A stretch of 64,000 nucleotides of DNA from positions 100,363 to 164,362 of the forward strand of contig CASEKC010000004.1 in assembly GCA_949288485.1 (NCBI GenBank), written 5' to 3'. This DNA comes from an uncultured bacterium. GTDB lineage: Bacteria; Bacillota_I; Bacilli_A; RFN20; CAG-826. A program made the position numbers and the translations under genes. Shown piece after piece: positions 26,759-36,072 of this stretch. The notes beneath the pieces were generated by a model. That model saw nothing but the letters and a program-made list of their open reading frames with translations, ran no database searches and had not been told where the DNA came from. Within the stretch, counting starts at the first letter, position 1; the number at the start of each line of letters is the position of its first letter.

Positions 26759-27688
26759 ATGGCAGAAGAAAAGAAAAAATCTCTTAAAGAGAAATTAACA
26801 CCTGCATTCATTATTAAAAAGAGAGAAGAAAGAGAAGCAGCAATTGCAGCTGTTGACTTAACAAGATTATCAAAACCTGTTAATGATGTTGCTACTTCTG
26901 GTCCTAAAAAAATGAAAGATTTCTCTTTATGGCCAGGATGGAAAACTGCGATTGTTGGTTTAGTTGGTGTTATTTGCGTTATTGCAATCTGGTGGCTTTA
27001 TTCTTACATTGCGGTTGATGTAATGGGAGGAAAGAGCTGGCTATCATCACCTCCAGAAGTCGTTTCAAAATTTATTGAAATGGCTAGTAATGGAAGATTG
27101 TGGCAACATTTATGGTATTCCGTTCAACGTGTTCTTATCGGTTTCTTAATTGCATGTGTAACTTCAATTCCAGTTGCATTCTTGATGGCTTGGTATAAAC
27201 CTGTTAGAGCATTCTTAGATCCATTTGTTCAATTCTTAAGATGCATTCCACCATTAGCTTATGTTCCTATCGTTGTTGCTGCATTTGCTGGTGGCGAAGG
27301 CGCTAAATATTTCATCATTTGGTTAGCAGTTTTCTTAACAATGACCGTTACAATTTATCAAGGTGTTAGAAATGTTGATTTAACATTAGTTAAAGCCGCA
27401 TATACATTTGGTGCTAAAGATAGAAACTTATTCTTAGGTGTTATTGTTCCTAGCGCATTCCCATTCATTCTTACCGCTATGAGACTTGGTGTTGGTGCTG
27501 CTATGACAACATTAGTTGCTGCTGAAATGAGTGGAACCCAATTCGGCTTAGGTTTCTTTATTAATAACCAAGGTAATAACTTAAGACTTGATTACTGTAT
27601 TATGGGTATCATTGTTCTTGGTTTATTTGGAATTTTATTAGATAAAATTTTATTAATAATCGAAAAAAGATTAACGAGATGGAAATAA
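26759..27688 (+). CDS. ABC transporter permease, NitT/TauT type
   Basis: The 309-residue protein has a soluble 60-residue N-terminal extension and about six membrane helices. The cytoplasmic coupling segment is GVRNVDLTLVKAAYTFGAKDRNLFLGVIVPSAFPFI, typical of SsuC/TauC/NrtB permeases. It follows the NagB-like gene by 13 nt with an AAGGAG site. It forms an importer with the next two gene products. Confidence 0.9.
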   Translation: MAEEKKKSLKEKLTPAFIIKKREEREAAIAAVDLTRLSKPVNDVATSGPKKMKDFSLWPGWKTAIVGLVGVICVIAIWWLYSYIAVDVMGGKSWLSSPPEVVSKFIEMASNGRLWQHLWYSVQRVLIGFLIACVTSIPVAFLMAWYKPVRAFLDPFVQFLRCIPPLAYVPIVVAAFAGGEGAKYFIIWLAVFLTMTVTIYQGVRNVDLTLVKAAYTFGAKDRNLFLGVIVPSAFPFILTAMRLGVGAAMTTLVAAEMSGTQFGLGFFINNQGNNLRLDYCIMGIIVLGLFGILLDKILLIIEKRLTRWK

Positions 27689-27700
27689 TAGGAGAAATTT

Positions 27701-28600
27701 ATGAGTAACGAAGGAAAAGTTGTTATAAAAATTGATAACGTTAAAAAGATTTATCCTGTTGAAAACGGCGAAGATGTTGTCGCTTTAAATGGTGTTAATC
27801 TTGAAATCAGAGAAAATGAGTTTATTTGTGTTGTTGGTCCATCTGGCTGTGGTAAAACTACATTATTAAATATTATTGGGGGACTTGAACAACCAACAAG
27901 TGGAGAAGCAACAATTCATGGAAGGCCAATTCTTGGGCCTGGCCCAGATAGAGGAATTATTTTCCAACAATATGCTTTATTCCCTTGGTCAACTGTTAAA
28001 AAGAATGTTATGTATGGTACTAAATTTATTAAACACGAAGTACCGGTAATGAAAAAGAATAAGAAAACCGGAGAAATGGAACAAGTATATACTACCGATG
28101 AAAATGGAAATACTGTTCCATTAATGAAGAGAGTTAATTATTCTAAATTAGAAAGAGAAGCTATTGCGCAAAAATATATTGACATGGTTCAATTAAATGG
28201 ATTTGAAAATAAATATCCAAAAGAATTATCTGGTGGTATGAAGCAAAGAGTTGCAATCGCTAGAGGATATGCATTGAATTCTGAAGTCTTACTACTTGAT
28301 GAACCATTTGGAGCTTTAGATGCTCAAACAAGATCTCAACTTCAAGAAGATTTATTAAGAACATGGGAAAAGGAAAGAAAAACATGTTTCTTTATTACTC
28401 ACGATGTTGATGAATGTGTCCTCCTTGCTTCTAGAGTTATTATTATGAGTGCAAGACCAGGACAAGTAAAAGAAATTATTGATATTGATTTACCTTATCC
28501 ACGTACGCAAGCAACAAAACTTGATCCTAAATTCCAAGAATATCGTAATCATATTTGGGATGTAGTTTATAAGATGTATGTTGACAGTACAAAACATTAA
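27701..28600 (+). CDS. ABC transporter ATPase, NitT/TauT type
   Basis: The 299-residue ATPase has Walker A GPSGCGKT (about residues 46-53), Q-loop [11 protein letters not shown], signature LSGGMKQR, Walker [13 protein letters not shown] and His switch FFITHDVDE. About 40 extra residues rich in Lys, Glu and Thr (from [17 protein letters not shown] to NYSKLEREA) are inserted between the Q-loop and the signature, which explains the length above the usual 250. It should energise the permease encoded 12 nt upstream. Confidence 0.92.
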   Translation: MSNEGKVVIKIDNVKKIYPVENGEDVVALNGVNLEIRENEFICVVGPSGCGKTTLLNIIGGLEQPTSGEATIHGRPILGPGPDRGIIFQQYALFPWSTVKKNVMYGTKFIKHEVPVMKKNKKTGEMEQVYTTDENGNTVPLMKRVNYSKLEREAIAQKYIDMVQLNGFENKYPKELSGGMKQRVAIARGYALNSEVLLLDEPFGALDAQTRSQLQEDLLRTWEKERKTCFFITHDVDECVLLASRVIIMSARPGQVKEIIDIDLPYPRTQATKLDPKFQEYRNHIWDVVYKMYVDSTKH

Positions 28601-28657
28601 TTAGGTTTACACAAAAATATTTGTGGAATAAATAATTTAAAATTTAAAGGAGAATTT

Positions 28658-29821
28658 ATGAAAAAAACAAAGCTTTTATCATTATTAGCAATCGGTTTTC
28701 TTGGTTTAGGAGCATTAGTTGCTTGTAATCCAACACCAGATCCAGATCCAACACCAGATCCAGATCCAACCCCAGATCCAGATCCAACCCCTATAGTTGA
28801 AAAAATCAAAATCGGTTTACATAGTAATTTAGGTGCTGGCGCTGGTTATAGTGCTATTAACCAAGGATTCTTTAAAGAAGAAGGTATCGAAGCAGAAGCA
28901 GTCGTTGGTGCTGGACCTGCATTAGCTACTCAAGTTATGAATGGCGATATTCAAATTTCATTCATGGGTGGTGGTGTTGCTTACAATTATTGGGCAGAAG
29001 ATCCACAAATTAAATTAGTAGCTCTTGACAATTTAACAGATGATGACAGATTATTTGCAAATCCAGCAGGTCCTGGTAAAGATTTAACTCTTGAATCATC
29101 TTTAGAAGAAATCGGAAATGCTTTAAAAGGCGCTTCTATTGGATTAGATTTAACAAAAACACCAGCTCAATTCTTAACTACAATTATTGATGGCGTTAAT
29201 GCAATTATGGACGATGGCGATGATATTTGGTACACAGACTCAACAGGTGTTAAAGTTCCAAATAACTTAACTACTTATAATCCAGACAATGAAATTACAG
29301 TTTCACAAGTTGATTCTGCTTCAACAGCAATTCAAGCAACAAACTATGACTTCGTTATTGCTTTCGCTCCATCAGCAACATTACTTGAAGATTTAGGAAC
29401 AATGAAAGTTGTTTGTAAAACATCAACACACTTTGCTGATCAATATAAACCATCTACTTGGGCAGTTAACGCTGATTGGTTAGAAAACAATGAAGAAACT
29501 TTCAAGAAAGTTATGAGAGGTCTCGTTAAAGGAATGAATTTCCGTAGAGATAATCCAGAAGAAACATGTAATGATATTGAAGAAATTACAGCTGGTTCAG
29601 TTATGGCTGAAGATTTAGCTACAGATATTGCTATTTGGTTAGGTGATAAAGAGCAAATCGAATTATATGAAAGTGGCAAAATGGCTGAATATGCTCAAAA
29701 TATCTTAGATGCTGATAGAGTTGGTGGAAATGCTGATAAAGTTTCTGCAGACGCTTCAGTTGAAAAGAATGCTGATTTCAGTTACATTTATGAAGCAGCA
29801 AAAGCAGTTTTAGGTGAATAA
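28658..29821 (+). CDS. ABC substrate-binding lipoprotein, SsuA/NMT1-like
   Basis: The 387-residue protein has a signal peptide with lipobox ALVAC (Cys23), then a TPDPDP repeat linker (to about residue 46), then a type II periplasmic-binding fold of the nitrate/sulfonate/taurine/NMT1 group (INQGFFKEEGIEAEAVVGAGPALATQVMNGDIQISFMGGG). An AAAGGAG site precedes it. Ligands of this family include sulfonates, nitrate, thiamine precursors and aromatic acids. With the LarA and isomerase genes, a hydroxy-acid or sugar-acid ligand is an attractive guess. A terminator follows. Confidence 0.9.
   Translation: MKKTKLLSLLAIGFLGLGALVACNPTPDPDPTPDPDPTPDPDPTPIVEKIKIGLHSNLGAGAGYSAINQGFFKEEGIEAEAVVGAGPALATQVMNGDIQISFMGGGVAYNYWAEDPQIKLVALDNLTDDDRLFANPAGPGKDLTLESSLEEIGNALKGASIGLDLTKTPAQFLTTIIDGVNAIMDDGDDIWYTDSTGVKVPNNLTTYNPDNEITVSQVDSASTAIQATNYDFVIAFAPSATLLEDLGTMKVVCKTSTHFADQYKPSTWAVNADWLENNEETFKKVMRGLVKGMNFRRDNPEETCNDIEEITAGSVMAEDLATDIAIWLGDKEQIELYESGKMAEYAQNILDADRVGGNADKVSADASVEKNADFSYIYEAAKAVLGE
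28730..28791 (+). repeat. 18-bp tandem repeat encoding a TPDPDP linker
   Basis: Three full copies of an 18-bp unit (ccaacaccagatccagat and variants) plus a partial fourth encode the flexible TPDPDP spacer behind the lipid-anchored cysteine. Copy number is likely to vary by slippage. Confidence 0.8.
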
Positions 29822-29860
29822 TTTATTATAAAAACATTTAAATAATTATTTGTCTTATTG

Positions 29861-29884
29861 AGAGGAGTGAAAACTCCTCTTTTA
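29861..29884 (+). terminator. Terminator after the ABC operon
   Basis: AGAGGAG (29861-29867), a TGAAAA loop and CTCCTCT (29874-29880) are followed by TTT. It closes the six-gene operon. Nothing else is recognised in the 29822-30113 gap except a TATAAT at 30093. Confidence 0.75.
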
Positions 29885-30113
29885 AATATGAATCAATCAA
29901 TTATGCTAATGTAATAATATAAATATTATTTTTATTTACTTTAAAAGTTGTTTCTTTTTTAAATTCTAGAAAATATACGATTATTATCTTATTATTTAAT
30001 ATCCATAATTTGAATAAAATAGTGTACAAATTATTAATTTTTAACTAATATAAAACATTTAACACATTCTACTACATAGTTATATACATAAATATAATGT
30101 AAAATATTTTTAT

Positions 30114-30650
30114 ATGAAAATGATTTTATTAATTACAACTTTATTTTTTACTTCTTTATTAAATACTTCTTGTTTATATGCCGCTCCATCACACGAGGAA
30201 GTATATGAAGAATTAACGAAAAAATTAAATTATGAAGAAACCTATATTTTTTCTTATGCTTCTGCTTATAAAAATGAACTTGCTCCTAAAGAAGAACAAG
30301 AAAATCCTTATGGCGTAATTTATTCTTTATATGGAAAAATAAATAATGTAGATACTTTATATATTTATGGCATTGCCGAACGGGGGGTTTTATTTGAACC
30401 ATTTATTTATAAGTGGCCATTAAAATCAAGTTATGATGAATGTTTAGAACTTTTTAAAACAAATATGCCTACAAAAACTTTTAATAAAAGTAGAGAAGAT
30501 AACATCTCACTTTTAACAAATAGTGATGTTATAGATTCCTTATTCAATGAAAAAGATATTCAAGTAGATTCTAATTTCGTTTTAAAATGTGATTCCTCAC
30601 ACTATGTTTATGAAATAAACGGGTCATTAAATTATATTTATATTGAATAA
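30114..30650 (+). CDS. Small lipoprotein, unknown family
   Basis: The 178-residue product has a signal sequence with lipobox LLNTSC (Cys20) and a hydrophilic mature part with no recognised domain. A second in-frame ATG lies two codons downstream at 30120. There is no Shine-Dalgarno sequence; TATAAT at 30093-30098 would start transcription only about 9 nt before the ATG. It stands alone between two terminators. Confidence 0.65.
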   Translation: MKMILLITTLFFTSLLNTSCLYAAPSHEEVYEELTKKLNYEETYIFSYASAYKNELAPKEEQENPYGVIYSLYGKINNVDTLYIYGIAERGVLFEPFIYKWPLKSSYDECLELFKTNMPTKTFNKSREDNISLLTNSDVIDSLFNEKDIQVDSNFVLKCDSSHYVYEINGSLNYIYIE

Positions 30651-30777
30651 TTTATTATTTAAGTGGTGTCTAATTAAACTTTACATATATTCACAACATT
30701 TTTCTATTTTAAGTGTAATAATATAAATAAGTTTTAAATGATTTTTAAATATTTACACCCCTTTTAAAACTTAAAAT

Positions 30778-30814
30778 GAAAAGAGAATATAAAATTGATT
30801 TATATTCTCTTTTC
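30778..30814. terminator. Bidirectional terminator between convergent genes
   Basis: A perfect 16-bp stem (GAAAAGAGAATATAAA at 30778-30793 with its complement at 30799-30814) has a 5-nt loop and T-rich arms on both strands. Confidence 0.85.
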
Positions 30815-30845
30815 AATAATAATTTATTTTAAGTTTATTTATATA

Positions 30846-31697
30846 TTAAACTAGCCCACCAAGTCTAAGAGAAGACATTATAATTAAATAAATATTAATA
30901 ATAATAATTGCAACAGTAGTAGCCATATAAACTATTTGGACACCTTTATTGTTCATTTTTTTATTAAAGAATGTTCCTAAAAGTGACCCAATAATTGAAA
31001 TAGGTACTAAAATAAGTAGGAATATCCACCAAGATTGATCTGCTTGAGTAGGAAGTTCATTAATTGCAAATAAAGTAACAAATGTTCCATCAATTCCAGC
31101 CATTACAATTTTTGATAATTGAGAGAAAATAATTGTAATAAGTGAATTAATTGCCGCTTGTTTCATATCCATTCCAAAGAAAAGAAGTAAAACTGCAACA
31201 TTAATTGGTCCTCCACCAATTCCTAAGAAAGTTGAACAAACACCTAAGAAAATACCAATTATAATTGTTACTATAAAGTTTTTAATATGCATTTGTTTCC
31301 CTTTTGGAAGAAGAAGTTGCATATAAATAAGAACAAAGATGAGTAAAGCGATTAAAATTGCTGATTGAATAATAATTAAAACATCACCATTAGAAGAATC
31401 TTTAACAAATTGGAATAAATATTGACCAATTACTCCTCCAACAACTGCTCCAATTCCTAAAAAAACTGCTGTTTTCCAATTTTCAATCTTACTTTTTGAA
31501 GCAATATGACGAATTATTGATGTTGATGTTCCAAAAACAACACACATCGTTGATATCATATTTGTTATTTCAGGAGTAGAAAAATAATTAAATGCATCTA
31601 ATACTGGACGAATGATGACTCCTCCACCAATTCCAGCAATCGCTCCAACAATTGAAGCAATAATAACCACTATTGGGAAAATAAAATAATAAACCAT
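30846..31697 (-). CDS. TauE/SafE-family transporter
   Basis: The 283-residue membrane protein has about eight hydrophobic segments and the family repeats AIAGIGGGVIIRPVLDAF and TFLGIGGGPINVAVLLLFFGMD. Members export or take up sulfite, sulfoacetate and other small organic anions. It is divergent from the DeoR regulator and shares its operator region. With the NitT/TauT importer 1 kb away, it may move a product of that pathway. Confidence 0.85.
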   Translation of the reverse strand: MVYYFIFPIVVIIASIVGAIAGIGGGVIIRPVLDAFNYFSTPEITNMISTMCVVFGTSTSIIRHIASKSKIENWKTAVFLGIGAVVGGVIGQYLFQFVKDSSNGDVLIIIQSAILIALLIFVLIYMQLLLPKGKQMHIKNFIVTIIIGIFLGVCSTFLGIGGGPINVAVLLLFFGMDMKQAAINSLITIIFSQLSKIVMAGIDGTFVTLFAINELPTQADQSWWIFLLILVPISIIGSLLGTFFNKKMNNKGVQIVYMATTVAIIIINIYLIIMSSLRLGGLV

Positions 31698-31792
31698 ATA
31701 AATAGATAATACTCTTTATAGTATTGAAATAAAAGAAATTTTATTATTTATATATAAATAATAACTTTTAAAAATTATATTTATTTTTTAAA

Positions 31793-31837
31793 AATAGTTT
31801 CGATTGTATTTACAAAACGAAACTATTATTTTATTAT
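31793..31837 (+). promoter_or_regulatory. deoR promoter with embedded TTTCG/CGAAA operator
   Basis: AATAGTTTCG (31793-31802) and CGAAACTATT (31818-31827) form a perfect 10-bp inverted repeat. TTTACA (31809-31814), 17 nt and TATTAT (31832-31837) form a promoter whose spacer contains the right arm, so a bound regulator would block it. Transcription should begin at or beside ATG 31844. Confidence 0.65.
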
Positions 31838-31843
31838 TAAACC

Positions 31844-32617
31844 ATGAAAAGACAAGGTAGAATGAAAATCAATAAAAGACAAAGTGAAATAGTCGAGCTT
31901 GTTGATAATAAGAAAAATATAACTGTTAAAGATTTATCAACTATTTTAAAGGTAAGTGAAGTCACGATTCGAAAAGACTTAGATCTTTTAAGTGAATATG
32001 GAATTTTAATAAGAAGACATGGTTATGCTTTAAAAAAGAATACTGCAGATATTACAAATAGATTATCAATTAATTATGATCGAAAATGTAAAATTGCTAA
32101 AAAAGCAGCATCATTAATTGATGTTAATGAAACTATTTTAATTGGAAGTGGTTCAACATGTGCTCTTTTAGCTGAAGAAATTGTTAAAAATAAACCTGGA
32201 GTTACTATTATTACTCATTCAATTTATATAGCTGAACACGCTTCAAAATTAGGTAATAATAAAATTATTCTTTTAGGTGGAGAATATCAAAATGATGCTC
32301 AAGTATTAGTTGGTCCACTTGTTAGAAGTAGTGTTCGTCAATTCTTTGTTGATAAAATATTTTTAGGAACTGATGGATTTGTTAAAAATATTGGTTTTAT
32401 GGGAAGTGATTTCTCAAGAAGTGAAGCAATTAAAAATATGGCCGAAAGTGCTAAAAATATTATTATTGTTACAGATTCATCTAAATTTAATAAAAGAGGA
32501 TTACTTGTTCAATTTACTCAATCTCAAGTAAGTCGAATTGTAACCGATGATGAACTTGATGAAGAATATAAAGAATTCTTTAGAAATATTGGAATAAAAG
32601 TAGATTATGTTTCTTAA
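31844..32617 (+). CDS. DeoR-family transcriptional regulator
   Basis: The 257-residue protein has an N-terminal HTH (INKRQSEIVELVDNKKNITVKDLSTILKVSEVTIRKDLDLLSEYG) and a C-terminal DeoR effector domain (IGSGSTCALLAEEIV; LGGEYQND; FLGTDGF) that usually binds a phosphorylated sugar. The promoter geometry favours ATG 31844 as a leaderless start; ATG 31862 with a close AAGG is the alternative. It probably represses itself, TauE/SafE and other genes bearing TTTCG/CGAAA boxes. Confidence 0.88.
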   Translation: MKRQGRMKINKRQSEIVELVDNKKNITVKDLSTILKVSEVTIRKDLDLLSEYGILIRRHGYALKKNTADITNRLSINYDRKCKIAKKAASLIDVNETILIGSGSTCALLAEEIVKNKPGVTIITHSIYIAEHASKLGNNKIILLGGEYQNDAQVLVGPLVRSSVRQFFVDKIFLGTDGFVKNIGFMGSDFSRSEAIKNMAESAKNIIIVTDSSKFNKRGLLVQFTQSQVSRIVTDDELDEEYKEFFRNIGIKVDYVS

Positions 32618-32624
32618 TTAATAA

Positions 32625-33473
32625 TTAATTTTTATATATAAATGAGAAAGAATAAGAAAATTCTTTCTCATTTTTAATTACATTTATCTCATTTATATCT
32701 TTTAAATTAACTAATTCATTAGTGTAATTAGAAATACCCCACCAAGGTTCTACACAGATAAAATCACCCTTATTCATATTTGACCAAATAGCTAAATATT
32801 TAGCGTCATTAAAATTATATTTAACTAAATGATTAAATCCATTATCTAAAATAATTGATGAATAATGATTTCTTAAAACAATTGTATCGTATTTTTTAAA
32901 TGTCTCTTTTTTTAAGTCTATTTCATTTATTTTTAAATTTTCTTCATTTTCTAAAGAAATTAATCCATTCTTAGTTAAAGGATTTATTTTAATTTCTTTA
33001 TCAAAAGATAGTTTTCCTAATTTTGAAGAAGCTTTTAAACCTGTATGTGAACCATATGCACAATATAAATCTTTGCTTTTTTCATTATTAATAATTTTAG
33101 TTTTTATATTTAATGTATATTCATTTAATGAAAAAGTGATTAAAAATGTAAAATCAAATGGATAAACATTTAAAGTTTCTTCATTGCTATTAAATATTAA
33201 AGTTATTTGATCTTCCTTTTTATTTTCTATTTCGAAAGAAGAATTTCTTATAAATCCATGGCGAGTATTAAATTCATATTTTTTATTTTTATAAAGATAT
33301 TCACCTTTTCCTATAAGAGGAAAGATTTGAACATCTTGAAAAGGCCAAGAATTTTCTTCTATTTGATATAAAAGTTCCTCATTTTCATGTTTTAAATCTT
33401 TTATTGATGTTAAAAGTGCCCCAATAGTCGATATTTTTATTTCTAAATAATTATTTTTAATAGTTTCAATCAT
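32625..33473 (-). CDS. Aldose 1-epimerase family protein
   Basis: The 282-residue protein has galactose mutarotase-like motifs: FNTRHGFIRNSSFE, AYGSHTGLKA (His in the second active-site strand) and FICVEPWWG (the catalytic Glu region). It interconverts anomers of an aldose or a 6-phospho-sugar in the cytoplasm. Its promoter lies back-to-back with that of nagA in a symmetric element at 33521-33546. Confidence 0.82.
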   Translation of the reverse strand: MIETIKNNYLEIKISTIGALLTSIKDLKHENEELLYQIEENSWPFQDVQIFPLIGKGEYLYKNKKYEFNTRHGFIRNSSFEIENKKEDQITLIFNSNEETLNVYPFDFTFLITFSLNEYTLNIKTKIINNEKSKDLYCAYGSHTGLKASSKLGKLSFDKEIKINPLTKNGLISLENEENLKINEIDLKKETFKKYDTIVLRNHYSSIILDNGFNHLVKYNFNDAKYLAIWSNMNKGDFICVEPWWGISNYTNELVNLKDINEINVIKNEKEFSYSFSFIYKN

Positions 33474-33520
33474 ATTTTTATCCTTATTTTTCTTTAAATT
33501 TTATTATTAATATTAATAAA

Positions 33521-33546
33521 AATTATACCATAAACATGGTATAATT
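33521..33546. promoter_or_regulatory. Symmetric divergent extended -10 promoters
   Basis: AATTATACCAT (33521-33531) and ATGGTATAATT (33536-33546) are perfect complements around AAAC. Each arm carries TGGTATAAT, an extended -10 element, one reading right towards nagA and the other left towards the epimerase gene. The symmetry would let one factor, or polymerase competition, coordinate both genes. Confidence 0.6.
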
Positions 33547-33584
33547 TTACTAAGTTTAAAATAAATGAAAGTAGAGATTTTATA

Positions 33585-34706
33585 ATGGAAAATTTTAAAA
33601 ACATTAAAGTAATAAAAGAAGATAAAGAAGAAATATGTGATGTTCTTTTTTCTTCCACCTTTTTAGGATTAAGTAAAAATGAATTAGAAGGAAAAGATTA
33701 TTCTTCTAAAATAATGATTCCGGGTTTTTTTGATGTTCATACTCATGGTGGAAATGGATATGATTTTTCAACAGTAAAAAATGAAAAAGAAGCTGAAGAA
33801 ATATTAAAATTTTATATTTCAAAAGGTGTTACTAGTGTTTTTCCAACTCTTTTAACTGAACATGATAATGTTGTTTTTAAACAATTAGAATTAATTTATA
33901 AAGTTTCTTTAACTAATCCAATAATTAAAGGTATTCATATTGAAGGACCATTTTTATCTTTAGAATTTAAAGGTGCTCAGTTAGAAGAATGTATTCAAAA
34001 ACCTTCAATTTCTAAGGTTGATGAATATATTTCGCATTCTCATGGTCTTTTTAAATATATGACTATTGCTCCTGAAAGAGAAAATAGTGAAGAAGTTATT
34101 AAATATTTAGTTTCAAAAGGTATCAGAGTTGCAATGGGACATTCTTCAGCTACTTTTGATGAAACAAAAAAAGGTTATGAAGCTGGAGCAAGATCAATTA
34201 CTCACTGTTTAAATGCAATGAAAGGAATTCATCAACATTTTCCTTCAATCGCTACTGCCGCTTTATATTTTGATGATTTATATAATGAAGTAATTTTAGA
34301 TGGAATCCATGTTGTTCCTGAAATGGTTGAATGGATTAGAAAATTAAAAGGAAATGATAAAGTCGTTGGAATTACTGATTCACTTATGTGCGCAGGTCTT
34401 CCAGATGGAGAATATATGATTGGAAATAGTCCAATTATTGTTAAAAACCAAGATGCTAAATTAAAAGATAGTGGTGTTAGAGCTGGAAGTTGCTTAACTA
34501 TGGACCGCGCGTTTAAAAATGTTAAGAAATTCTCATCTTTAGATGATGTTATTGCCTCAAAAATTACTTCTTTAAATGCTGCTAAACTTATGGGAATGGA
34601 TGATAAGATAGGTTCAATTAAAGAAGGAAAAAATGCTGATTTTGTTATTTTAAATTCATCTTATGAAATAGAAGAAGTTTATATTAATGGAAAGAAGGTT
34701 TATTAA
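33585..34706 (+). CDS. nagA: N-acetylglucosamine-6-phosphate deacetylase
   Basis: The 373-residue amidohydrolase has the NagA motifs FDVHTHGGNGYDF, GIHIEGPFLSLEFKGAQ, AMGHSSA, THCLNAMKG, DGIHVVP and the catalytic Asp in GITDSLMCAG. It removes acetate from GlcNAc-6-P to give GlcN-6-P in the cytoplasm. A phosphofructokinase starts 2 nt after its stop. The NagB-like protein at 25933 is a poor partner because its active site has changed, so another nagB is expected elsewhere. Confidence 0.93.
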   Translation: MENFKNIKVIKEDKEEICDVLFSSTFLGLSKNELEGKDYSSKIMIPGFFDVHTHGGNGYDFSTVKNEKEAEEILKFYISKGVTSVFPTLLTEHDNVVFKQLELIYKVSLTNPIIKGIHIEGPFLSLEFKGAQLEECIQKPSISKVDEYISHSHGLFKYMTIAPERENSEEVIKYLVSKGIRVAMGHSSATFDETKKGYEAGARSITHCLNAMKGIHQHFPSIATAALYFDDLYNEVILDGIHVVPEMVEWIRKLKGNDKVVGITDSLMCAGLPDGEYMIGNSPIIVKNQDAKLKDSGVRAGSCLTMDRAFKNVKKFSSLDDVIASKITSLNAAKLMGMDDKIGSIKEGKNADFVILNSSYEIEEVYINGKKVY

Positions 34707-34708
34707 TT

Positions 34709-35881
34709 ATGGAAAAAAATTTAATCATTGCTCATGGTGGAGCACCAACTGCTGTAATTAATGCTTCCTTATATGGAGCATTAAAAAAGTTAAAAAAAGA
34801 AGGATTTAAAGGAAGAGTTTATGCTCCTAAATACGGAAGCGATGGACTTTTTAATGAAGAATTCAATGATTTAACTGAATTAAGTGATAAAGAGTTAGAA
34901 ATTTTAAAAGATACTCCTGGAAGTGCAATTGGTTCTTCTCGTTTTCCACTTTATGAAAAAGAATATGAAAAAATAATTGATATTTTAATTAAATATAATA
35001 TCGGTTATGTTTTATTTACTGGTGGAAATGGAACCATGGATACAATTGGAAATATTTATAAACATGGTTTAAAAAGAGGAGTGGAATTAACTTGTGTAGG
35101 AATTCCTAAAACTATCGATAATGACATTGGTGTTACAGATCACGCTCCTGGCTTTGCTTCTTGTGCAAATTATATTGCTCAAACAGTTAGTGATTGTGCT
35201 CAAGATGTTAAAGGATTACCAATTCATGTTTCAATAATTGAAGTAATGGGAAGAAATGCTGGATGGCTTGCAGCAAGTAGCGCTTTAGCTAGAAAGAAAA
35301 AAGGTGATGCACCTCATTTAATTTATTTCCCAGAAGTTCCTTTTGATGAAGATAAATTTATTGAAGATGTTAAAAAAGAATGGGATAAACATCATGGAGT
35401 AGTTGTTGTTTGCAGTGAAGGATTAAAAGATAAAAACGGAAATCCAATAGTTAAACCAATTTTTAAAACTGAAAGAGCTACCTATTTTGGAGATGTTTCA
35501 ACACATTTAGCAACTTTAGTAATCGAAAAACTAGGTATTAAAGCAAGAAGTGAAAAACCTGGATTAATTTGTAGATGCTCATCGGCCTTAGTTTCAAAAA
35601 TAGATAAAGAAGAAGCAATTTTAATGGGTGAAGTTGCAATTGATGCTGCACTTAAACATATTAATGGTGTAATGGCTGGCATTAAAAGAGTTTCAACTGA
35701 TCCATATAAAATTGAACCAATTTTAATTCCAATTGAACAAGTTATGATGGATGAAAGAGTTTTCCCACTTGAATATATTAAAGATGGACATGATGTAACT
35801 GATGAATTTATTAAATGGTGCAAACCACTTGTTGATGAAGTAAAACCAGTTATTTCATTCTTAGATAAGAAAGAGGACTAA
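34709..35881 (+). CDS. pfkA: 6-phosphofructokinase, ATP or PPi type
   Basis: The 390-residue protein has the PFK motifs AHGGAPTAVINA, TGGNGTMDT and GIPKTIDNDIG, and is longer than bacterial ATP-PFK (about 320). Lys in PKTIDND (E. coli position 124) is typical of PPi-dependent enzymes, but Gly in GGNG (position 104) is typical of ATP enzymes. The phosphate donor is therefore undecided. It follows nagA directly and shares its promoter. The stop codon sits in the loop of its own terminator. Confidence 0.88.
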   Translation: MEKNLIIAHGGAPTAVINASLYGALKKLKKEGFKGRVYAPKYGSDGLFNEEFNDLTELSDKELEILKDTPGSAIGSSRFPLYEKEYEKIIDILIKYNIGYVLFTGGNGTMDTIGNIYKHGLKRGVELTCVGIPKTIDNDIGVTDHAPGFASCANYIAQTVSDCAQDVKGLPIHVSIIEVMGRNAGWLAASSALARKKKGDAPHLIYFPEVPFDEDKFIEDVKKEWDKHHGVVVVCSEGLKDKNGNPIVKPIFKTERATYFGDVSTHLATLVIEKLGIKARSEKPGLICRCSSALVSKIDKEEAILMGEVAIDAALKHINGVMAGIKRVSTDPYKIEPILIPIEQVMMDERVFPLEYIKDGHDVTDEFIKWCKPLVDEVKPVISFLDKKED

Positions 35882-35893
35882 AGGTCCTCTTTT
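35871..35893 (+). terminator. Terminator overlapping the pfk stop codon
   Basis: AAGAGGAC (35871-35878) pairs with GTCCTCTT (35884-35891), followed by TT. The TAA stop at 35879-35881 is in the loop. Confidence 0.8.
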
Positions 35894-36072
35894 ATAAAAT
35901 ATACCTATATATAAAATAAAGGGTATAATAGGCTTCCCACCCTTGTATATACAAGAAGGCTAAAACTAGGAAATTTATTGCAATATTTTTAAAAAATCTT
36001 TAAATAATCTTAAATGTTGTTAAATTTGTCCTCTTTCTACTATCAAATTATTATTTAGATTCTATAATAAAT

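Noticed and set aside
28597..28809. Minus-strand frame with GSGSGV repeats
   Set aside because: It is the reverse reading of the TPDPDP linker repeat in the binding-protein gene and has no ribosome-binding site.
30846..31697. Proof of sulfonate catabolism from TauE/SafE plus NitT/TauT genes
   Set aside because: Both families transport many anions, and no sulfonate-cleaving enzyme is present in the window.
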